From Candidatus Deferrimicrobiaceae bacterium (lineage in GTDB: Bacteria > Desulfobacterota > Deferrimicrobia > Deferrimicrobiales > Deferrimicrobiaceae): a stretch of 64,000 nucleotides of DNA. A program made the position numbers and the translations under genes. Each line of letters opens with the position of its first letter. Position 1 is the stretch's first letter. Of this stretch, positions 1 to 9,751 are shown in pieces. The notes beneath the pieces are model-generated. The model worked only from the letters and a program-made list of their open reading frames with translations. It searched no databases and had not been told where the DNA came from. The stretch lies in the NCBI GenBank assembly GCA_036504035.1, contig DASXVV010000009.1, positions 62,001 to 126,000 on the forward strand, read 5' to 3'.

Positions 1-1638
1 AACGCCCCGGCTCATCCGTTCGACGATCCCCTTCTCGACGGCGGGGATGAAGTTGCGTGGAATGGACCCGCCGACGATCGCGTCGACGTATTCGAATCCC
101 TTGCCCCGGTTCGGTTCGATCCGGATCCAGCAGTCGCCATACTGTCCGCGCCCGCCCGACTGCTTCTTGTGCTTGCCTTGCGACTCGGCCTTTCCCTTGA
201 TCGTCTCGAAATACGGGATCTTCGGGGTGCGCAGCTCGACCTCGACGCCGTACTGGCGCTTGAGCTTCTCGACGGCGACCTCGAGGTGGGTCTCGCCCAT
301 ACCGGCCAGGATGAACTCGTTGGTCTGGGCATCCTTGCGGAAATTGAGCGTGGGGTCTTCCTCGATCATGCGCGTCAGGGAGGAGCCCAGCTTGTCCTCG
401 TCGTTGCGTGTCTTGGGCCGGACGGCGAACGAGATGACCGGGTCGATACGGGCGGGTGGCTCGAAAAGGATCGGCGCCTTCGGATCGCACAGGGTGTCGC
501 CGGTGGCCGTGTCCTTGAACTTTGCTACGGCGACGATCTCCCCCGCGGAAGCCGACCCGATCGCCTTCTGCTTCTTGCCTTCGAGCCGAAGGATCTGCCC
601 GATGCGCTCCTGCACCCCCTTGCCGGGGTTGAGCGGCGACAGTTCGGGCGTCAACGTCCCGGAGTAGATTTTGAAGATCGACAGCTTTCCCGCGTAGGGG
701 TCCGCCAGCGTCTTGAAGACCTGTGCGGAAAACGGAGCGGAATCAGAGATGGGCCTGGCCTCGTCGGCACCGGTTTTCGGATTCTTGCCATAGACCTCGC
801 CGCGATAGGAGGGATCGGGCAGCGCGAAGTTCACGATGTCGAGCAGCAGGTGAATGCCGGCGCACCGGGGGGAGGCGCCGCACAGGACCGGGAGGAACTT
901 CATGGCGCGAACCCCGGCCTGGAACCCCTTCCGGATCTCCTCCTCGCTCAGCTCGTTGCCTTCGAGGTATTTCTCGATCAGCTCGTCATCGGACTCGGCG
1001 GAAGCCTCGACCAGCTTTTCGCGACCTCGGGCGGCCTCGGACGACATTTCGGGCGGGATGTCGGTGATCGTGAATTCGCCGCTTTCGCCCTTGTAGACCA
1101 TGGCCTTCATCCGGAGCAGGTCGATAACACCGGTAAAGCCGGCCTCCTTCCCGATGGGAAGCGCAACGGGAACGGCGTTGACCTTGAGGATACTGCCGAT
1201 CTCTTCGACCGCCTTCTCGAAGTCGGCGCGTTCGCGATCCATCTTGGAGACGTAGGCGATCACCGGGACGTCGGACGCGCGTGCGAACGTCCACATTTTT
1301 TCGGTCTGGACCTCGACGCCCGCCACCGCGTTGACCACCAGGATGGCGCCGTCGAGCATGGTGAGGCAGGCGCGCGTGTCTGCTTCGAAATTGATGTAGC
1401 CGGGCGTGTCCGCCAGGACGACCTCGACCTTGTTCCAGTTATAGTGATGAAATGTCGTGCTGATGGTGATATTTCGCCGGATCTCCTCGGCGTCGTAATC
1501 GAAGTTGGAGCTTCCGTCGTCGACCTTGCCCATCCGGTCTGTCGCCTTCGCGCCGAAAAGAAGCGCCTCGGCCAGCGTCGTCTTGCCCGCGCCGCCATGA
1601 GCGATGATCCCGACATTTCTTAGCTGCTTGATGTCCAC
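1..1638 (-). CDS. Elongation factor G-like GTPase (EF-G2 type), C-terminus outside window
   Basis: Translational GTPase related to EF-G. Its first 546 residues lie in the window and the C-terminus runs off the left edge. The start is GTG at 1638 with GGAGGGAG just upstream. G1 is GGAGKTT (residues 15-21), G3 is DTPGY (77-81) and G4 is SKMD (131-134). The visible part runs through the GTPase domain and domains II-III into domain IV, where IPRNFIPAVEKG is typical of EF-G. Canonical EF-G has DTPGH and NKMD, so this is the EF-G paralogue subfamily, whose role (recycling, stress or other) is poorly defined. The Tyr in place of the G3 His may alter GTP hydrolysis. It lies 54 nt downstream of coaX in the same direction. 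Confidence 0.88.
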   Translation of the reverse strand, partial: MDIKQLRNVGIIAHGGAGKTTLAEALLFGAKATDRMGKVDDGSSNFDYDAEEIRRNITISTTFHHYNWNKVEVVLADTPGYINFEADTRACLTMLDGAILVVNAVAGVEVQTEKMWTFARASDVPVIAYVSKMDRERADFEKAVEEIGSILKVNAVPVALPIGKEAGFTGVIDLLRMKAMVYKGESGEFTITDIPPEMSSEAARGREKLVEASAESDDELIEKYLEGNELSEEEIRKGFQAGVRAMKFLPVLCGASPRCAGIHLLLDIVNFALPDPSYRGEVYGKNPKTGADEARPISDSAPFSAQVFKTLADPYAGKLSIFKIYSGTLTPELSPLNPGKGVQERIGQILRLEGKKQKAIGSASAGEIVAVAKFKDTATGDTLCDPKAPILFEPPARIDPVISFAVRPKTRNDEDKLGSSLTRMIEEDPTLNFRKDAQTNEFILAGMGETHLEVAVEKLKRQYGVEVELRTPKIPYFETIKGKAESQGKHKKQSGGRGQYGDCWIRIEPNRGKGFEYVDAIVGGSIPRNFIPAVEKGIVERMSRGV

Positions 1639-1692
1639 GTCCGTTTCTCCCTCCTGGAATTGGGGATGCGTTGCATAAGGCAGCAGGGCGCT

Positions 1693-2460
1693 TCAGACCG
1701 CGTTCTTTTCGTATATTATACGCAGTCCTTCAAGAGTCAAATTCTCATCGATGATCTGGATTCGCGTCGTTTCGCCCGAAAATACGCGGGCCAGTCCCCC
1801 GGTGGCGACGACGATCGGATCGACTTTCAGCTCTTTCTTCATGCGGTCGACGATCCCCTCTACGAGCGAGACGTACCCGAAGAAAAGCCCCGATTGCATC
1901 GCGGTCACGGTGTTCTTCCCGACGACCGCGGCCGGCTTGACCACTTCGATCCGGGGCAGCTTCGAAGCCTGGCGGAATAGCGCCTCGGCGGAGATGTTCA
2001 CGCCCGGGGCGATCACGCCCCCCATGTAGTCGCCTGCCGCGGACACGTAATCGAACGTGGTCGCGGTGCCGAAATCGACGATGATGCAGTGGGTCTTGTA
2101 TTTGACGTGTGCGGCCGCGGCGTTGACGATGCGGTCCGCGCCCACTTCCTTGGGATTGTCCATCTTGATCGAGACGCCCGTCTTGATCCCCGGTCCTACG
2201 ACGACCGGTGTGATGCCGAAGTAGCTGGAGCACAGCTCCACGAAGATCGGCGTGATGGGCGGAACAACGGACGAAATGATGATCGCGGTGATCTCGCGAG
2301 AGGAAAAATGACTGGCCGCGTAGAGGTTGCGGATAAGGATTCCGTACTCGTCGCTCGTCTTCTCGCGGTTCGTGAAGATTCGCCAATGGTGGATCAGCGA
2401 CTCGCCGTCGAAGACGCCGAGGACGGTATTGGTATTCCCGATATCGATGACGAGCAGCAT
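1693..2460 (-). CDS. coaX: Type III pantothenate kinase
   Basis: Phosphorylates pantothenate in the first committed step of coenzyme A synthesis; cytosolic. The protein has 255 residues, the usual CoaX length. It starts with the phosphate-binding [10 protein letters not shown] motif (residues 6-15). It also has the [12 protein letters not shown] segment with a catalytic Asp, and DFGTATTFD, both hallmarks of the type III acetate/sugar kinase-fold enzyme. I chose ATG at 2460 because MLLVIDIGN is the normal N-terminus and GAGGGG, inside the end of birA, serves as ribosome binding site. An upstream in-frame ATG at 2529 would place non-homologous residues inside birA. birA ends 10 nt upstream, so the two are probably co-transcribed, as in many bacteria. 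Confidence 0.95.
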   Translation of the reverse strand: MLLVIDIGNTNTVLGVFDGESLIHHWRIFTNREKTSDEYGILIRNLYAASHFSSREITAIIISSVVPPITPIFVELCSSYFGITPVVVGPGIKTGVSIKMDNPKEVGADRIVNAAAAHVKYKTHCIIVDFGTATTFDYVSAAGDYMGGVIAPGVNISAEALFRQASKLPRIEVVKPAAVVGKNTVTAMQSGLFFGYVSLVEGIVDRMKKELKVDPIVVATGGLARVFSGETTRIQIIDENLTLEGLRIIYEKNAV

Positions 2461-2470
2461 GCGCGTTCGG

Positions 2471-3448
2471 TTACCCCTCGAATTCGATGATTTCGCCGCT
2501 GTATATTTTACCGATCGACGCGTCTCCATCCTTTCGGAACATCAGCACGCCTTCCTCGTCGACCCCGAGCGCCGTGCCCCATTCGGCATCGCCCCGCTGT
2601 CTCAGGAGCACCCGCTTCCCGTCGATCAGCGCCCGCCGGGTCCACTCGGGGCGAAGCGCCGCGAAACCGCCTGCCAAGAAGGTGTGGTAGGCCTCGGAAA
2701 GACGGGTTAGGAATTCAGCCAAAATGTCGACCCGGGCAAACGACCTGCCGGCCTGGATGCGGAGCGAAGTCGCCTTCCCGCGAATCTCTTCCGGGAAGTC
2801 CTTTTCCAGCCCGTTGACGTTGAGCCCGATCCCGACGGCCACATGCCGGAGCCGGTCGGGATCGGCCGCCATCTCGGCCAGGATGCCGGCGGCTTTCCTG
2901 CCGCCGATGTAGAGGTCGTTCGGCCACTTGAGGGCGCAGGCAAGGCCGGTCGTCTCCTCGACGGCTTGCGCCAGGGCGATTGCGGTCATCAGAGTCAGCT
3001 GCGGCGCGCGGTAAGGCTCGATCGGGGGCCGTAAGATCACCGTGAGATAGAGATTGATTCCGGGGGGCGATTCCCACTTGCGCCCGAGACGACCGCGCCC
3101 GCTGGTCTGCGCGTCGGCGCAAACGATCGTGGCGTGCGGAGCGCCCTTTTCGGCCAGCTCCATCGCGCGGGCATTGGTGCTGTCGGTCACCGGAAAATAT
3201 TCGAATGCGGTCCAGATCGGCTTGCGGCCGAACCGCGCTTCCAGCGCCTCCGCATTGATCAGGTCCGGACGACGCAGGAGGCGGTACCCTTCCCCTCGCG
3301 TGCCTACGATTTCGTAACCCTTGGCGCGCAATGACTGCACCTGTTTCCAGACGGCCGCCCGAGTCGTGCCCAACCGGCGACTGATCTCTTCGCCCGAGAT
3401 CGAGGCCCCTGGACATTCCTCGAGAATCTGAGAGAGCCTGCTGGCCAT
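2471..3448 (-). CDS. birA: Bifunctional biotin-[acyl-CoA-carboxylase] ligase / biotin operon repressor
   Basis: Activates biotin to biotinyl-5'-AMP and attaches it to the Lys of biotin carboxyl carrier domains. The 325-residue protein has an N-terminal winged-helix domain (about 1-60, with [14 protein letters not shown]). This marks the class II ligase that can also act as a biotin-responsive repressor. The catalytic domain carries GRGRLGRKW (117-125) and KWPNDLY (174-180), the biotin/ATP-binding signatures. Start ATG at 3448 follows AGGAG. A likely substrate is the VMKM biotin site of the carboxylase encoded at 6816-9704, though other biotin enzymes will exist elsewhere. It heads the birA-coaX-EF-G run. 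Confidence 0.95.
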   Translation of the reverse strand: MASRLSQILEECPGASISGEEISRRLGTTRAAVWKQVQSLRAKGYEIVGTRGEGYRLLRRPDLINAEALEARFGRKPIWTAFEYFPVTDSTNARAMELAEKGAPHATIVCADAQTSGRGRLGRKWESPPGINLYLTVILRPPIEPYRAPQLTLMTAIALAQAVEETTGLACALKWPNDLYIGGRKAAGILAEMAADPDRLRHVAVGIGLNVNGLEKDFPEEIRGKATSLRIQAGRSFARVDILAEFLTRLSEAYHTFLAGGFAALRPEWTRRALIDGKRVLLRQRGDAEWGTALGVDEEGVLMFRKDGDASIGKIYSGEIIEFEG

Positions 3449-3571
3449 TCCGCTCCTGCGATATAAGATCTTTTTCCGGTAAACGCAAAACAGACGGTCC
3501 TATCATTTAGCCAGTCAAATAGTTGAAATGCAAGCGATACCTGACCTCGTCAACCGGATTCCGGGCAAAAG

Positions 3572-3605
3572 AAAGGGGCAACCGCCGGGAAGCGGTTGCC
3601 CCTTT
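3572..3605 (-). terminator. Rho-independent terminator of the PEP-CTERM gene
   Basis: Perfect 14-bp inverted repeat (3572-3585 against 3592-3605) around a 6-nt loop. On the minus strand the stem ends in TTT and continues CTTTT. It begins 21 nt after the PEP-CTERM stop codon and insulates birA from it. Confidence 0.88.
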
Positions 3606-3625
3606 GGGCAGCGAGAAAATTCGGA

Positions 3626-4402
3626 TTATTTCCGTCGCTGTCGACGCCTCATCACGGCCAGACCGACAAGGCCCGTGGTGAGCAGCATCATGCTGGCGGG
3701 TTCGGGAACGAGAGTCCTCGGAGGCGACGAACCGTTTGCATCATGGGAGAACGGGGCGAAATTGTCGCGATCGATGTCGGTGACGACTCCTCTGCATTTA
3801 ACTATTATTTCGTCATAGAGATCGAAATGGACGACGAGGTCGGGATTAAGCCCGGTAAGATCGACATCAAACGGGACATAGTACATCTTGCTATCTTTTG
3901 GGTTGTAGATCTGGGGACCGGAGCCGGTCGCATCTTGGGTATTGTAGAGCTTGGATAGGTCGGTCGTATCGAACTTGAACGGGGTCTCGCTGAACCAGGT
4001 CGGGAACACCCCGTGCGGCCCGAGATCGTGGGAGTCGAACGCCAGGTTCGACTCGAGAGGGGGTACGCCATAGAACATGTCCTTCGTCACGTTGATCGTC
4101 TTCCCGTTGATGGTGAAGAAGCCAAGGTCGTCCGATGCCATGCCCGGATTAGGAAGGATTGCCGCAGAGATGTAATAGTTCGAGTTGATATTGAGGCCGT
4201 ACATGTAAGCATAGAGGTTGAACTTGGACGCGCCCGCAACGATGCTCTCCCCATCCGGGTTGGCGGCCGTGGTGTCCTTGACATAGTGCCCGCCTCCGAT
4301 GTCGAGTTGCAACTTTGGACAGCCCATCGCCCCTGAGGCGGCAACGAGAAGCATGATCGATGCAGCGGCTGTGACCCAAAAACCCTTTCCGAAGTCGCGC
4401 AT
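3626..4402 (-). CDS. PEP-CTERM sorting domain protein (possible choice-of-anchor N family)
   Basis: Secreted protein of 258 residues with an N-terminal signal sequence (about 1-27, hydrophobic TAAASIMLLVAASGAMG). The C-terminal PEP-CTERM sorting signal has VPEPAS near residue 232, a hydrophobic helix and the basic tail MRRRQRRK. Such proteins are processed by an exosortase/archaeosortase-type enzyme and linked to the extracellular polysaccharide matrix; no exosortase is in this window. The body begins CPKLQLDIGGG and alternates loops and strands, resembling what I remember of choice-of-anchor N proteins; this assignment is tentative. GAGGAG precedes the ATG at 4402. The gene stands alone, with its own terminator downstream and a 250-nt upstream spacer. 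Confidence 0.85.
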   Translation of the reverse strand: MRDFGKGFWVTAAASIMLLVAASGAMGCPKLQLDIGGGHYVKDTTAANPDGESIVAGASKFNLYAYMYGLNINSNYYISAAILPNPGMASDDLGFFTINGKTINVTKDMFYGVPPLESNLAFDSHDLGPHGVFPTWFSETPFKFDTTDLSKLYNTQDATGSGPQIYNPKDSKMYYVPFDVDLTGLNPDLVVHFDLYDEIIVKCRGVVTDIDRDNFAPFSHDANGSSPPRTLVPEPASMMLLTTGLVGLAVMRRRQRRK

Positions 4403-4433
4403 GTTGTCTCCTCGCCTGATTTAATAGAACGCG

Positions 4434-4462
4434 AATAAAGTAATCAGCAATATGCGAGCCAA
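4434..4462 (-). promoter_or_regulatory. Possible sigma-70 promoter of the PEP-CTERM gene
   Basis: On the minus strand TTGGCT (4457-4462) is 17 nt from TTTATT (4434-4439), each matching four of six consensus positions. The -10 lies about 30 nt before the ATG. Apart from this I saw nothing functional in the 250-nt spacer 4403-4652. Confidence 0.35.
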
Positions 4463-4652
4463 AGGTGCATGGCAATCGGTAGCACTCGGATATGCATTAT
4501 TATTCGCCAATTTGGCATGACGTCCCCCAGAGTTGCCGACGGAAGGGCAGCGATATAAATCACAGAGTGCACACTATAGGCAATTCCATTCCTAATAGTG
4601 GAATAATCCGAGGAGTCATTCCGCTCTATCGCGTAGCACCCCGGACCTGCAT

Positions 4653-6359
<1,707 letters not shown>

Positions 6360-6391
6360 GCGCGTCGATTCCTCCGTTTCCTGTTCATGTC

Positions 6392-6409
6392 GGGGAACCC
6401 GGGTTCCCC
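6392..6409. repeat. 18-bp perfect palindrome in the mutase leader
   Basis: GGGGAACCCGGGTTCCCC reads identically on both strands and lies 33 nt upstream of the mutase ATG, in the divergent spacer shared with the zinc-ribbon gene. It has no loop, so a protein-binding site is more likely than an RNA hairpin. The regulator is unknown. Confidence 0.5.
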
Positions 6410-6497
6410 TTCTTAGGATTCCGATTGCAGCGTTCTTTCGCATCTCTTAGACTGTTGCCAGGATGTTCCCATTACCTTCGAGACAAGGAGCGCTTCC

Positions 6498-6716
6498 ATG
6501 AAATGCCCCGTCTGCTCGAGCCGCGATTCGATCGACATCGGCCTGCATGTCGAAGGGTTCAGCGAAGAGATCATCCGGTGCAAGGTTTGCGGCACGACCT
6601 GGTCGATCAACCACGGCCTGACCAAGATCGTCGACGATCCCCAGGAAAAGTCGTTCCTCGAAGCGGAGTCCGAATGCGTCGACGGCGAGGACTACAGCAG
6701 CACGATCAAGAAGTGA
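6498..6716 (+). CDS. Small double-CxxC zinc-ribbon protein, function unknown
   Basis: A 72-residue protein starting MKCPVCSSRDSIDIG, with CPVC at residues 3-6 and CKVCGTTW at 28-35. The two CxxC knuckles predict one structural zinc ribbon; the C-terminal half is acidic and probably flexible. AAGGAG precedes the ATG at 6498. It is a monocistronic plus-strand gene between two minus-strand metabolic genes and has its own terminator. I do not recognise a family with known function. Small zinc ribbons of this kind can bind nucleic acids or partner proteins, but nothing here shows which. Confidence 0.8.
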   Translation: MKCPVCSSRDSIDIGLHVEGFSEEIIRCKVCGTTWSINHGLTKIVDDPQEKSFLEAESECVDGEDYSSTIKK

Positions 6717-6754
6717 TCTCCCGCCGGCCGGCACGGCCGGCCCCATAATCGCGA

Positions 6755-6787
6755 GGGCTCCGCCCGGCATCGGACGGAGCCCTTTTT
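6755..6787 (+). terminator. Rho-independent terminator after the zinc-ribbon gene
   Basis: GGGCTCCG (6755-6762) pairs perfectly with CGGAGCCC (6775-6782), followed by TTTTT (6783-6787). It lies 38 nt after the stop codon and separates this gene from the convergent carboxylase. Confidence 0.9.
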
Positions 6788-6815
6788 CGTTTCCCGAACG
6801 GATGCCGCCGACCGT

Positions 6816-9704
6816 CTAGAGGACCGCCTTCAGGTACTCGGCCGTCCGCTTCCTTCTTCCGCGCTCGACCTCTTCGGGGTCGACTTCGACGAACATCTCG
6901 TCGGGCGTGATCTTGAACAACGGCTGGCCCTTCTGCACGATGGTCCCGTCAGCGCCCTGCATCAGGATCTTGTCGATCGTCCCCGAGAACGGCGCGCGGA
7001 TCGTGTTGAACATCTTCATGACCTCGACGATATAGAGCGGCTGCCCCTTGTCGAAGTGCATGTTTTCGGTCACGAAGGACGCCATGCCGGGCGCCTCCTG
7101 CCCGTAGTACATCCCGCCGCAGACGGCTACGATCTCGTCGGCTTTCGTCTGCGGCGGAGGAACCAGGATCTTCTTCATCCGCAGCTGAAGCTCGGGATCG
7201 GACAGGTAGTTCGGGATCGTGACCTCGAGGTTGTCCTCGACGCGGAAGTCCCAGAAGTTCGTCTTGTTGGCGAGAAGGAAAAGCATCCCGAGCAGCTCTA
7301 TACCGGACTCGAACCCGAAGTGAGCCGAGCGGACCTGCTCCCACATCGCCGCATCGAGGCCGCCCTGCGGCTTGTCCTTCTGAAGCATCTCGTTCAGCTT
7401 GAAGTAGTCCTCGGTTCCGAGCCCGAGCTTCCCGCACAGGTCCGTGTAGAACCGGAGCGCATTCTGGAGCAGATCGTTGTCGTGCCCCCAGATGATCTCG
7501 GCCGCAGGGACATCGGGCTTCCAGGACATGTTGAGATAGGCGTAGGTCTCGTCGAGCACCAGCAGCGGGTTGCGGAGCCAGACGACCTTCGCGTCCTCGA
7601 TCCGGAAATTTCCGCGGTTGACGCTCAGCCAGCCGGATAGCATGTGGGGATCCTCGAGCAACCGTTCGATCGGGCGGGTGATCAGCGTGCCCTTCCGGTC
7701 GAGCGCCTGCGACATCGCCTTTCCGATCGACGGGTCGTCGGGATAGTGCTCGGACATCCGCTTGGCATAATGTTTCTTCATCTGGAGGAATGCATAGACG
7801 GGGTCGATCTTGTTGGCCTCGTCCTTGATCATCCCGACCAGCGTCAGGTAGGGCACGACGAAGCGCGTCGTCGGCTTGGCCATCACGTTCTGGCCGATGA
7901 ACCAGTTGACCAGCCCGTAGTGGAACGTGAGGTTGGTCGCAAGGTCGGTGCCGGTGATGTTCGTGGCGCACAGGACGCGGCTCATGTGCTGATAGCAGTC
8001 GAGCCGGTTTTCGCCCTTGGTCAGCAGCAGCGCGATGTTGGAGTCGTAGGCGCCCGCAACCTTGTAGCGCATGAACATGTTCGAGTCGGGATTGGGCAGG
8101 CAAATGCCCTGATCGTCCCGAATCTCGCCTTCGATCGGGTCGGACCAGAAGCGGATCATGCCACCGGCGTGCGGGGAGAGGGAGCTGTCGGTCGCGTTGA
8201 GGCGCGCCTCGACCGCCGCGTTGAAGCGGGGAACGCGCACGGGACGGGGGAGACGCTCCTTGTGGCGGGCAAGGAGCGCCATCGCTTCGACAAGCGACTC
8301 GACGATGAAGGAATCGTTCTTGTCCTTCGGGTTCGTGAACTTGAGCGAGTAGCACAGCTCGGTGACCCGGTGCTCGACCTGGATCCGGGTGTTCACTTCC
8401 ATGAAATAGTAGCGGTCGCGGTCGACGATGCATTCGAACGTCGACGCGGAATCGAGGCCGACCGCCTGTCCGAACCGCTCGGCTTCGACCTCCATGCCCG
8501 CGAGCACCTTGAGATCGCTTTCGAGCGCCTTTGCCTCCCCCTTCCGGCCTTCGGCCTTCGCGCGCTCGATGGCCGTGACCAGGCCATCCTGGGAGACGGA
8601 GACCTCTAGCAGTTTCTGCTCGTGCATCTGGAGGGAGCAGTCACGGGCGCCCAGCGCGATGCACCATTCCCCATTCCCGACGAGCTGGATCTCGTTATGG
8701 CGCGTCTGCTCGATATTGAGCTCGATGAGGAGATTCTTGTTGTCGCCGATCCCGTTCGCCTTGACCTCGTTGAGCACTTCGCGGACCATCGCAGGCGCCT
8801 CGGCGGCCGCCTTTTCGATGTCTTTCTCGGTCGGCTTCTTGAGATCGAGCAGCGATCCTCCCAGAATGCGCTGCCCTTTCCCGCCGCCGCCGCCGATCGC
8901 CTTCAGGCGGAAGCGGCTCTGCGGATGCTTCCGGAAGAGCTCCGCGACCTCGGCCCGCACCTGCGCGCACAGCTCCTCGATGGAAAACAGGTCGATCCCC
9001 TTGGCGTAGGACGCCATGAGAATGTGATCGGCCAGCGTCTCGATCGGAAGTTTGGCGTCGGAAAGCACCTTCGGATCGACGTTGAGTCCCTCGGCCTCGA
9101 CCAGCATGAGCAATGTCTTCCGAATGGGATGCTTCCGGACCAGCGTGCGTGCCGTGACGTTGTCGATGCCGGGCGTGACGCTGACGTTGACTGCGACCGC
9201 GGTGCGCTTGGCCTCGTCCTTCTTGCCCGCGCGCGCCTGGGTCGACGCGCAGGGACCGATAAAGCGCAGCCCCGCCTGCTCGACCGTGGCGACGAACTCC
9301 TCGTCCTCGGCCATGAAGCCGTAGCCCGCGAAGATGGATGCGTAGCCGTTGTCCTTCGCGATCGAGACGATCTGGTGCATCCGCTCGAGACGCTCTTCCT
9401 TGGTCGCCCCGGTGTAGTCGGGGACTCTGTGGACACGGCGCGAGTCGGTCAGCTGCCGCAACTCGGGCGCCAGCGCGTTGGGATAGACGATCGAGTCTTT
9501 CTCGGACAGGAGGATGCCGTAATGGGATATTCCCATCTCCTCGAAGACGTCCATCGCCTCCTTCCGGATCGGCCCCCGGCAAACGATGAGCGGGTTAAGA
9601 TCTTCGCAGGAGAAGGAGCGGACCCACTCGGATGGGGACTGGCCAAGCCGCCGGCCCCGGTGGACCAGCGGATTGTTCTTATATAAATCGACGGTCTGGG
9701 TCAT
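6816..9704 (-). CDS. Long biotin carboxylase-biotin carrier fusion (acyl-CoA carboxylase alpha subunit)
   Basis: ATP-dependent carboxylation of biotin and carrier function of an acyl-CoA carboxylase, 962 residues. The N-terminal biotin-carboxylase part holds a glycine-rich ATP-grasp loop (GGGGGKGQR, near 270) and the EVNTRIQVEH active-site segment near 438. The C-terminus is a biotinyl domain with EVMKM near 896; the Lys is the biotinylation site. About 320 residues between the two modules are longer than the linker of ordinary PccA-type subunits and I cannot assign them. Start ATG at 9704 has GGAG upstream. The carboxyltransferase gene ends 47 nt upstream, so the two form an operon. Propionyl-CoA is the likely substrate because of the mutase next door; acetyl-CoA or another acyl-CoA is possible. 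Confidence 0.85.
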   Translation of the reverse strand: MTQTVDLYKNNPLVHRGRRLGQSPSEWVRSFSCEDLNPLIVCRGPIRKEAMDVFEEMGISHYGILLSEKDSIVYPNALAPELRQLTDSRRVHRVPDYTGATKEERLERMHQIVSIAKDNGYASIFAGYGFMAEDEEFVATVEQAGLRFIGPCASTQARAGKKDEAKRTAVAVNVSVTPGIDNVTARTLVRKHPIRKTLLMLVEAEGLNVDPKVLSDAKLPIETLADHILMASYAKGIDLFSIEELCAQVRAEVAELFRKHPQSRFRLKAIGGGGGKGQRILGGSLLDLKKPTEKDIEKAAAEAPAMVREVLNEVKANGIGDNKNLLIELNIEQTRHNEIQLVGNGEWCIALGARDCSLQMHEQKLLEVSVSQDGLVTAIERAKAEGRKGEAKALESDLKVLAGMEVEAERFGQAVGLDSASTFECIVDRDRYYFMEVNTRIQVEHRVTELCYSLKFTNPKDKNDSFIVESLVEAMALLARHKERLPRPVRVPRFNAAVEARLNATDSSLSPHAGGMIRFWSDPIEGEIRDDQGICLPNPDSNMFMRYKVAGAYDSNIALLLTKGENRLDCYQHMSRVLCATNITGTDLATNLTFHYGLVNWFIGQNVMAKPTTRFVVPYLTLVGMIKDEANKIDPVYAFLQMKKHYAKRMSEHYPDDPSIGKAMSQALDRKGTLITRPIERLLEDPHMLSGWLSVNRGNFRIEDAKVVWLRNPLLVLDETYAYLNMSWKPDVPAAEIIWGHDNDLLQNALRFYTDLCGKLGLGTEDYFKLNEMLQKDKPQGGLDAAMWEQVRSAHFGFESGIELLGMLFLLANKTNFWDFRVEDNLEVTIPNYLSDPELQLRMKKILVPPPQTKADEIVAVCGGMYYGQEAPGMASFVTENMHFDKGQPLYIVEVMKMFNTIRAPFSGTIDKILMQGADGTIVQKGQPLFKITPDEMFVEVDPEEVERGRRKRTAEYLKAVL

Positions 9705-9751
9705 CGGTCATCGTCTCCAATCTCGTCCTTGGTTTTTCCGGGTCGGGGCGC

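Noticed and set aside
6722-6742. CCGGCCGG-CAC-GGCCGGCC palindrome before the terminator of the zinc-ribbon gene.
   Set aside because: No T-tract; the adjacent hairpin at 6755-6787 explains termination and G+C-only palindromes arise easily here.
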